From: Magnetococcales bacterium DCbin2 | GTDB taxonomy: Bacteria; Pseudomonadota; Magnetococcia; Magnetococcales; UBA8363 | Assembly: GCA_002753615.1 (NCBI GenBank) | Contig: PEAO01000025.1 | Location: 1 to 35,279, forward strand | Direction of reading: 5' to 3' | Length of the DNA stretch: 35,279 bases | Part shown: piece by piece, positions 1 through 9,200 of the stretch | Numbering within the stretch: the first letter of the stretch is position 1 | Layout of the letters: the number at the start of each line of letters is the position of its first letter | Translations under genes and position numbers: made by a program | Notes under the pieces: model-generated | Told to the model about the DNA's origin: nothing | The model's input: only the letters and a program-made list of their open reading frames with translations | The model's database searches: none

Positions 1-139
1 TCCATATCCACCTCCATTATGTTGGAAATATGGGACAAGAATCGTGGATATGGGAAATCTTTGGAACCCTGTGGTTCGTTCGGCGCTTACAAAACATCAC
101 GCATAATGCCATGTTTTAGCATCTTAAACATTGCATTAT

Positions 140-178
140 GTTTGCCTTTTTTCGCAAAAACCGCGAAAAAAGGCAAAC
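140..178. repeat. Perfect 16-bp inverted repeat with 7-nt loop (strong hairpin)
   Basis: GTTTGCCTTTTTTCGC (140-155), loop AAAAACC, GCGAAAAAAGGCAAAC (163-178); arms are exact reverse complements. Confidence 0.9.
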
Positions 179-194
179 TAAGGCGCGCGCCTGC

Positions 195-233
195 GCATTT
201 TTCCCTTTAAAAGAAAAGGCACGGGAAAAATGC
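195..233. repeat. 11-bp inverted repeat (second hairpin)
   Basis: GCATTTTTCCC (195-205) and GGGAAAAATGC (223-233) are exact reverse complements with a 17-nt spacer. Confidence 0.7.
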
Positions 234-284
234 TTCGGGAGAAGGGGCGCGTGGAAAAGCAAAGTCAAAAGAAAAATCAAAACC

Positions 285-318
285 CTGGGGGCAATCCCCC
301 AGACCCCTTTTTTCTTTT
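285..318 (+). terminator. Rho-independent terminator-like hairpin
   Basis: CTGGGGG-CAAT-CCCCCAG stem-loop (285-302) followed by ACCCCTTTTTTCTTTT. Confidence 0.7.
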
Positions 319-384
319 AATAATTTATCTTTTCCAAGGCATTTGGACGTTCTAATTTCAAATGCGATTGCCCTGACTTCGTAC

Positions 385-413
385 TTGACTTTTTCGCGGT
401 TTGCGCATTAAAT
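385..413 (+). promoter_or_regulatory. Putative sigma70-like promoter upstream of dodecin
   Basis: TTGACT (385-390), 17-nt spacer, TTAAAT (408-413). Confidence 0.4.
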
Positions 414-459
414 TAAGGTGGTGAGTCGTCCGTAGTAGACCAGAAAAGGAGATGCCGCC

Positions 460-669
460 ATGCCTGATAGTGTCTATAAGGAGATTTCAATCGTAGGATC
501 CAGTCACAGATCGTGGGAAGAAGCTGCGCAGGCAGCCATTGACGCAGCGGGTGAAAGCCTCACGGATTTGAGGCATGCAGAGGTCACGCGCCAGGATATC
601 AAGCTTGATGAGCTTGGGAAGATTCTGGCTTTTCGGACGTGGATGAAACTGACTTTCAAGGTCAGGTGA
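460..669 (+). CDS. Dodecin family protein (small flavin-binding protein)
   Basis: 69 aa; MPDSVYKEISIVGSSHRSWEEAAQAAIDAAGESLTDLRHAEV...FRTWMKLTFKVR matches the dodecin pattern (VYK-x-I-E/S-I-VGSS-x-x-S-W-E-x-A ... K-L-x-F-K-V). AAGGAG ribosome-binding site upstream. Confidence 0.85.
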   Translation: MPDSVYKEISIVGSSHRSWEEAAQAAIDAAGESLTDLRHAEVTRQDIKLDELGKILAFRTWMKLTFKVR

Positions 670-850
670 CCTGCCTTCCTGAACATGATCTGCTGGCGCA
701 CCGTTCCATGCAATCTTTCGGTGGGATCGAAGGGGTTCTCGTGTGCGTCGAATCCGAACGGCGGTAGAAGTGTCCTTCGCGGGCACTTCCCCGCATCGAG
801 TCTCGCTGTGAGCGCGGGCTAAGCCCTGGAGACTTTGAAAAAAAAACTGG

Positions 851-3007
851 TTGGACGATTTTCCTGCCAAATTTTCTCTTTTGGTTCAATCCATTGCAAA
901 TAATCTTAGGATGAATGCCGACCTGTTGGAAGAACGGCTCGAAGAGATTTTGGAGGCCGCGCTCTCTTCACGCCGTACCGCCTCGGTCCCCGCCTTGGGG
1001 ATGGCTCGGCTGGCCCTCGATCAACAAGAACAGTTATTGTCTTGGTTGGCGGTGACGGCAGGTTTAAACCCGGAGTTGGCTTTTCAGTGTGCGTTGCGCG
1101 CCCCAGATGTGTTGGTTGGGGCCGATCCTGAGGCTATGGCCCGATGGTTCCGCATGACCCTCGATGGCTTTGACCGCGAAGGGTTGCGTGGTGCGTTGGA
1201 TTATCTCAATGGCGCAGGCCGATTTTTAAAAAAGGATGGTAGTGCGCATCAGGGTATCGTTACCTTGGCCGGAGAGCGTACCTGTCTGGAAAGTTTTGTT
1301 ATGGGTCTTGGGGGGCGGCCCATGGCTTTGAAGGAAGGGGATGCCCCAGCCACCGATAGCGAAATCATCTTCTTGCCGCCGCACATCGATTTTTTCCCAA
1401 CTTTAGAACAAAACCGCCTACTCTATCGCTCCATGGCCGCATTGCAATGGGCCTACAGCCGTTTTGGGAGTTTCTTTGTCGGCTTGGGCGAGGAATTGGC
1501 AAAACAGGGAAATCCTGAAGAGGTCGCTGTCACTTACGGTGTGTTGGAAAGCTGTCGTCTGGATCTTTTGCTGACACGATTATTACCCGGTTTGGCGCGG
1601 CGTGGCATCTCTTTGTGGCGTCATGCTCGGCCATGGCCACCCGCTTGGTATGCTGCGGTCGCTGATTTATCCAGGATTGGGGCGGGTCCGCAGGATAGTT
1701 TCAGTTGGGTGCCGCAGCTTTTGGACGTGCCGATTCCAGAGCCTTTGGCCCACCATGGCCTATTCCTTTGGCGTAACGCCCTGGAGACGCAGGGGCGTCG
1801 TTTGGAACGGGAAAAACATCTTTTCCGGCAGGCTGTGGGTCAGGCGTTACAACGGCAGCCCGCTGGGGTGATGAAGGGGGTACGGGCGGACCCAGATCGG
1901 ATCCGTATTGAAATTTCCGAGGGTCTGATTTGGCAGATGCATCTGGACGGTCAACGGGTGATCCTCCCGGAATCGGTCGATGCGCTGGCCCGTTCCATCA
2001 TCCAAGATTTGGGGGCTATCCCCCCCGAATATTTGCAACCGGCGGGTTTGGGGGGCTATCCGGCTGCGGGGATGACCCGAAGGGAAGGGGATGATGCCGA
2101 TTGGCAGGGGGTTCACCCGGAAGAGGGGGTGATGCTGTTTGATGAATGGGATCACAAACGCCAGGACTATCGGAAAGATTGGTGTGTCTTGCGGGAAATC
2201 GCCTTGACCCGGGATGACTCCCCTTTTGTGGCGGAGACTTTTAAAAAATATTCGGGACTTGTCCATCATATTCGGCGTTCTTTCGAAATGGTAAGGGGTG
2301 GTGACCGACGGGTGCGGCGGCAGGAACGGGGCGATGAACTGGATTGGGATGTGTTGATCGATGCGCAGGTCGCTTTTCGCCAAGGGGAGGAGATGGACAG
2401 CCGCTTGTATGAACGGATGGATCGGGTTGACCGCAACGTTGCCACCGTGATTCTGGCCGATATGAGTGGATCCACCAAGGGATGGGTCAATGATGCCATC
2501 CGCGAAAGCCTGATCCTGTTGGCCCGGGCATTGGTCATTTTGGATGACCGTTTTGCCATTTATGGCTTTACGGGGAATACCCGCAAACAGTGTGAATTGT
2601 ATCGGGTCAAGGGGTTTGCCGACCCCATGGATGGTGATGCCTATGGTCGCATTGCCGCATTGACACCCAAGGATTATACCCGCATGGGTGTGTTTATCCG
2701 CCGTGCCAGTGCCATTCTTAAAGAGCAGGCGGCCCGTTCGCGTCTGCTGATTACCATTTCCGATGGACGCCCTGAGGATTATGACAGTTTTCAGGATGGC
2801 TACCGTGGCCCCTATGGCATGGCCGATACGCGCGTTGCCTTGGCCGAAGCCCGGCGGGCGGGTATTCACCCTTTTGGCATCACGGTGGATCGTGAGGCAC
2901 GGGAATATTTACCCCAGCTCTATGGCCCCTCGCGTTTTATCGTGATCGACTCGGCGCGGGCATTACCCCGAAAAATTTCCGATATTTACCGAAGCCTGAC
3001 GACATAA
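851..3007 (+). CDS. NorD/CbbO-like protein with C-terminal von Willebrand factor A domain
   Basis: 718 aa from a TTG start (start uncertain); VILADMSGSTKGW (MIDAS DxSxS), followed by the ...RALVILDDRFAIYGFTGNTR... and ...LITISDGRPEDYDSFQDGY... blocks typical of the NorD/CbbO VWA family. Confidence 0.75.
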   Translation: MDDFPAKFSLLVQSIANNLRMNADLLEERLEEILEAALSSRRTASVPALGMARLALDQQEQLLSWLAVTAGLNPELAFQCALRAPDVLVGADPEAMARWFRMTLDGFDREGLRGALDYLNGAGRFLKKDGSAHQGIVTLAGERTCLESFVMGLGGRPMALKEGDAPATDSEIIFLPPHIDFFPTLEQNRLLYRSMAALQWAYSRFGSFFVGLGEELAKQGNPEEVAVTYGVLESCRLDLLLTRLLPGLARRGISLWRHARPWPPAWYAAVADLSRIGAGPQDSFSWVPQLLDVPIPEPLAHHGLFLWRNALETQGRRLEREKHLFRQAVGQALQRQPAGVMKGVRADPDRIRIEISEGLIWQMHLDGQRVILPESVDALARSIIQDLGAIPPEYLQPAGLGGYPAAGMTRREGDDADWQGVHPEEGVMLFDEWDHKRQDYRKDWCVLREIALTRDDSPFVAETFKKYSGLVHHIRRSFEMVRGGDRRVRRQERGDELDWDVLIDAQVAFRQGEEMDSRLYERMDRVDRNVATVILADMSGSTKGWVNDAIRESLILLARALVILDDRFAIYGFTGNTRKQCELYRVKGFADPMDGDAYGRIAALTPKDYTRMGVFIRRASAILKEQAARSRLLITISDGRPEDYDSFQDGYRGPYGMADTRVALAEARRAGIHPFGITVDREAREYLPQLYGPSRFIVIDSARALPRKISDIYRSLTT

Positions 3008-3296
3008 TGCGGTTGCTCGGCGGTGACCTGTGGTTCAAAATGGTCTTAAGTCTGAACCGTTGATTGCCGGTTGAGTAAAAAAATAATTCGGGATAATCGT
3101 TCATGATGACAAAGATTTAAACAGGGATCGGGTATGATCGTGTAAAAAAAAATGTCCTATTGTTTCCGTTATCACTCGGCGATTTATCTATAAATTGTTG
3201 AATTATTGATTATTTTTATGAATGGAACGACGCTTGCTTGAAGAATAAAGTGCAACAGTAAAAAAACAGGCCCTGTTGTCTGGGAGTATCGGTGTC

Positions 3297-6200
3297 ATGA
3301 AACTCTGGTCGTGGTGGTCCCGTTGGTTGTTCAAAAAAGATCTCCAGGGGGGCCATGCCGCCCCCGCCACTTCGGCCAAGCCGACGGTTGCACCGGCCCG
3401 ATATCCGCATCTGGCATTACGCCTAGAACGGCGTCTCATGTTCGATGCCGCAGGGGTGGTCACCGCCTTGGCAGCACTCCTGCAAAGCCAGTCGAGTGAC
3501 GGTGGCGATCACCAGAATGCAGATGGCGGCGATCACCACGATCCCGTCGTACCATCCGCCCACGATACGGCCCTTTCTTCTCCGCGAGCGGTGGTCGTCG
3601 TCGATCCCTCCGTACCCAATTATCAAACGCTGCTCGCCGGGGTGTCGGAGGATGCCCAGGTGGTCATCTTGGATCCGCACAAGGATGGCGTGGAACAAGT
3701 GAGCGCGGCACTGGCCGGTCATTCGGGTATTGCATCACTCCATATTGTTTCGCATGGTAGCGCGGGTCATCTGGCGTTGGCCGATTCCGAACTGGATGTC
3801 GTCTCCATGGAGGCGCATACCCAGGCGTTGCAGGATTGGGGTGCCGCTTTGGCGGAAAACGCCGATATTTTAATTTATGGCTGCGATGTGGGGGCCGGAA
3901 TGACCGGAGCGGCCTTTGTTTCCCGTTTGGCCGATCTGACCGGTGCCGATGTCGCCGCTTCCAACGATTTGACCGGTGCGGCAACCCGGGGGGGTGACTG
4001 GGCTTTGGAGGTTCAGCAAGGGTCTATCGAAGCCGATACCTTTTTGTCGGCGCAGGCCCGGGTTGAATATGGCGACGTGTTGCCTTCCACCAACCCCATC
4101 ATCAGTAATCTGCACGGCGATGGATTGCCCTACGCCGAAGGGGGGGGAACCGTCGTCATCGACCAGGGGGGCGACGCCACCGTCACCGATCCCGACAATG
4201 GTGATTTCGACGGGGGGAACCTCACCGTTGCTATTGTGGCCAACCGTGATCCGACCCAGGACATCCTTGGGGTACACCACCAGGGAGATGGTGCCGGTGA
4301 AATCGGTGTCGCCGGGGCGGTTATTTCTTATCAGAGTGTCGTGATCGGCACCTGGGGCGGCGGCAGTGGCACCGACAATCTGGTGGTTTCTTTCAATGCC
4401 AACGCCACACCCACAGCCGTTTCCGCCTTGTTGCACACGATCACCTATACCAATGCCGACAATCATAATCCTACCGCTTCTACCCGCAGTATCTCTTTTA
4501 CCATGAACGATGGCAGTGGTGGGACTTCCAGTGCCGCCATCGCCAGTGTCGCTGTCACCGGCGTCAACGATGCCCCTGTCTTGACGGCGGGCAACGCCAT
4601 CACCACGACCGAAAATGATGTGCCGTCCGTCATTGATCCGACCATTACCGTGATCGATGTGGATCATCTCAATTTGCAAAGTGCCGTGGTACAGATTTCC
4701 GCCAATTATCAGAGTGGTGCCGATCAATTACTTTTTACCAATACCGGCAATATTACAGGCTCCTGGAATGCGGCGACGGGTACCCTGACCCTGACCGGCA
4801 GCGATACCAAGGCCCATTATCAGGCCGCTTTACGGAGCGTTCACTATCAAAACACCAGCGATGCCCCTTCGGCCCTGTCGCGCACGGTCTCTTTTCGGGT
4901 CAGCGATGGCGTTGCCTCCAGTATTGTGGAGACGGCCACGGTCGATGTCATTCCGGTCAACGATGCCCCCACGCTGACCGCTGGCGGTACTTGGTATCTG
5001 CCGTCTGTTGAACGTGGTGATACCATCAATCCTGTCGGCACGGTCGTTGGCAGCCTGTTTTCCGCAGCCGATATCACCGATCCCGATCCAACCCCGTTGC
5101 AAGGGATTGCCATCTATGACCGAAGTAACGTCGGTGTTGGCAACTGGCAGTGTCGCATCGACGGTGGGGCCTGGGTCGATCTGCCGGGTGGTATGAACTC
5201 TTCCAATACCTTTTTGCTCAAATCCACCGATGAGATCCGTTTTAAACCCGATAATAGCGACAGCGGTCAGCCCACCCTCTCTTTTTATGCCTGGGACCAG
5301 ACTGTGAGTACCGTTGGCGATTCCCCCAATGCCAACACGCGCGGCACCACGACCGAATTCAGTCTGGCTTCCGGGACGATTCGCGGTACGGTCAATGCCG
5401 CCCCGGTGTTGGATAACGCCAGCCCCACGCACATGGCGACCATCACGGAAGATGCGACGACCAACGGCGGCCAAACTGTTAGTTCCATCGTCGGTGCCCT
5501 GATCACCGATAGCGATGCCGCACCCGTGGAGGGGATCGCCATTCAAAGTTTGGTCGCAGCCAATGGCACTTGGCAATATTCCATCAACGCCGGAGCCAAC
5601 TGGACCAATGTTGGTGTTGTTTCCAGTGCCCAATCGTTGTTGTTGCGCCCGACCGATCTGGTCCGGTATGTCCCCGACGGCATGAATCCCCCCGGTAATA
5701 CGTCGCCGGGTGCCGCCAGTTTTACGTTTGTGGCCTGGGATCAATCGGGACAATCGGAGACCTACGCCTCTGGCAGTAAGGTTTCCACGGTTACCAGCGG
5801 GGCGGCCACCCCCTTTTCCATCGCCATTGAAACGGCGGATATTACGGTCACCGACTTGAATGATGCCCCGGTGTTGACTCCCATCAGCCCGGTTTTATCA
5901 AGCATCCGCTATCTTGACACCGGCAACCCAGGGATTACCATTTCTTCGTTGGTTGGTGCCTCCATTGGCGATGCGACACTGGTCACGGCTCCATTGCAAG
6001 GGATTGCGGTCAACGCCGTCAACAATGGTGTTGGCGGGGGGTATTGGGAATTTTCCACGGACAACGGCGCGACCTGGACTGCCACTGGTGTAGTCAGCAA
6101 TCTCCAGGCATTGTTGTTGCGTTCCGAAGACCAAATACGGTTTCAACCCGGCAGCTTGAATACGTCCGATAACGCCTCGTTCAGCTATTATGCCTGGGAT

Positions 6201-9200
6201 GAGACCCTTGGTCTGGGGGGGCAGGGGACCAAAGTGGATGCATCACTCCGTGGCGGTACCACCACGTTCAGTACCGCCTCCGATACCGCCAGCATCCGTG
6301 TCAATGTTGCCCCGACGTTGGATTCGGCGGCGACTCCGGCATTTCCGACCATCACCGAAGATCAGACGACCAACGCCGGTGTCATCGTTTCCTCTCTGTT
6401 GGGCGGGGCGTCGGATCTGGATGTTGGGGCTGCCCGAGGACTTGCCCTCTACGGCCTGACCAGTGGCAATGGCACTTGGCAATATAACACTGGCAGCGGT
6501 TGGAACAATGTCGGTGCCGTCAGTGCCACGTCGGCCCTGTTGTTGCGCGATACCGACCAACTCCGTTTTGTCCCCAACGCCATCAAGGCGACCACCGGGA
6601 CGGTATCGTTTTATGCCTGGGATCGGACCGCAGGGACGTTTGGCACCAAAGTGAATGTCTCCAGCCGTGGTGGCACCACCGCCTTCAGCACCGTCGCCGA
6701 CACCGCCACGATCACAGCCACGGAGATCAATGATGCCCCGACCCTTGCCTCCGGTGGTACCCTGGTATTTACGGAAGGCAACGCCGCGACGGTCATCCAT
6801 AGTGCCCTGACCCTCAGCGATGTCGATGATCTGAACATTGCCGGTGCCACGGTGCGGATTACTGGCCATTATGTTTCTGGCGAAGATGTTCTGGCATTTA
6901 CCAATCAATCGGGCATTACCGGTTCGTGGAACGCGGCAACCGGCACGATGACGCTGACCGGTTCTGCGACCAAAGTGCAATATCGAACCGCTTTGCGTTC
7001 GGTGACCTATGAAAACACCAACACAAACAAACCCGATATCGGCAACCGGACTGTCACATGGACGATCACCGATGGCAACTCCGATGGGACGGGGGGCGGT
7101 ACTTTGACCGCCTCCGCGACGCGGACGATCGCCATCACCGCCGTCAATGATGCCCCTACCATCGTGGTGACCGGGAGTGCCCTGGCGGTGACCGAAGGTG
7201 ATGCCGCCACCTCGGTCGATCCTGGACTGACCCTGGCCGATGTGGATGACACCCATGTGACCGGAGCGACGGTGCAAATCACGGCCAACTATCTGTCCAG
7301 TGAGGATCTCCTTTCGTTTACCGATCAGTTGGGTATTTCCGGTTCCTGGAACGCCGGTACCGGCACCCTGACCTTGACGGGCACCGCCACCAAGGCCGAT
7401 TATCAGACGGCTTTGCGCTCGCTGACCTACCAGAATACCAACGGCGACGATCCGAACATGACGGCACGTACCATCACCTTCAAGGTGACGGATGCTAATT
7501 CGGGTGGTGAGGGTGCCGGGGCGTTGACCACCACGGTGACCCGCACGATGACCGTCACTGCCGTCAACGATGCCCCTGTGGTCACGGCAACCGCTGCCGC
7601 CTTGTCGTATACCGAGAGTCAGGGGGCTGTTGTGCTGGACAGCGGTTTTTCCCTGGCCGATCTGGATGACAACACCATGGTCGGTGCGGCGATACAGATC
7701 AGCGGCAACTATCTGTCCAGTGAGGATCTCCTTTCGTTTACGGATCAGTTGGGCATTTCCGGTTCCTGGAATGCCGCCACCGGTACTCTGACTTTGACGG
7801 GTACCGCCAGCAAGGCCAGTTATCAAGCGGCCCTTCGTTCCATCACCTATCAAAACACCAACGATGACAATCCCAGTGTTGCCCAGCGCACGGTGACTTT
7901 CTTGGTGACCGACAGTAACTCCAACGGCCAGGGAGGTGGTGCGCTCACTACTACGGTCACGCGGGATATTGCGGTGCAGGCGGTCAATGATCCCCTGGGG
8001 GTCACGACAACGGGGATTCCCCTGGTCTATACGGAAGGGGGGATCGTTGCGGTTGATGCCGGTTTGACCCTGGCGGATGTTGATGATGCCACCCTGGTTG
8101 GGGCCACGGTGCAAATCACCGACAATTATCTCGCCAGCGAAGATGTGCTGGCATTCAACGACCAATCGGGGATTTCTGGTTCCTGGGATGCTGTGACGGG
8201 CACCCTTACGTTATCCGGCACCGCCAGCAAAGCCGATTATCAAACGGCTCTTCGGTCCATCGCCTATCAAAACACCAACGATGACAACCCCAGTATCGTT
8301 AACCGGACCGTCGTTTTTTCGATCACGGATGGCAATTCCAACGGCGAAGGGTTGGGGATGCTCACCGCCACCGCAACGCGGGATATCATGGTGCAGGCGG
8401 TCAACGATGCCCCAGGGGTCATCCTGACGGGTTCCCCCCTTTCCTACACGGAAAGTGCGATCATCGCGGTTGATGCCGACTTGGTTCTGGAGGATGGCGA
8501 TGATACCACCGTGGTGGGGGCGACGGTGCAAATCACCGGCCATTATCTCGCCAGCGAAGATGTGCTGTCATTTGACGATCAAGCGGGAATTTCAGGTTCT
8601 TGGGATGCTGTGACCGGCACTTTGACGTTATCCGGCACCGCCAGCAAAGGGGATTATCAAACGGCACTCCGTTCCATCACCTATCAAAATATCAACGATG
8701 ATAACCCCCATGTCGCCAACCGGACTGTCGCTTTTTCGATCACGGATGACAACAGCAACGGTGAAGGGTCGGGGGCGTTGACCACCACGGTTATGCGGGA
8801 GATCGTCGTCCATGCCGTCAACGATCCCTTGGGGATCACCACGACGGGTACGCCGCTCTCCTATACCGAAAGCGATGCCGCGATCCTTGTGGATGCCGAT
8901 CTGACCCTTGCGGACGTGGATGATGCCGGTATGTCGGGGGCGACGGTGCAAATTTCCGGCAATTATTTCGCGAGTGAAGATGTGCTGGCATTCATCGACC
9001 AATCGGGTATTTCAGGCTCTTGGGATGTGGACACCGGCATTCTCACGTTGTCCGGCACCGCCAGCACTGCGGATTATCAAACGGCACTCCGCTCCATCAC
9101 CTATCACAACACCAACCATGGCAACCCCAGTGTCGCCAATCGGACCATCCTGTTTTCGGTCACGGATGGGAATACCGATGGTGCAGGGGCGGGGGCACGC

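Noticed and set aside
487-870. 127-aa minus-strand ORF opposite dodecin
   Set aside because: Antisense to a clear dodecin gene; no motif or start signal.
1847-2869. 340-aa minus-strand ORF opposite the NorD/CbbO-like gene
   Set aside because: Antisense shadow ORF; the + strand product has clear VWA motifs.
6243-8165. 640-aa minus-strand ORF (and other long antisense ORFs at 3870-4727, 4830-5753, 8211-9839) opposite the giant gene
   Set aside because: Arise from codon bias of the repetitive + strand gene; Gly/Ile/Arg-rich low-complexity translations, no recognisable domains, no start signals.
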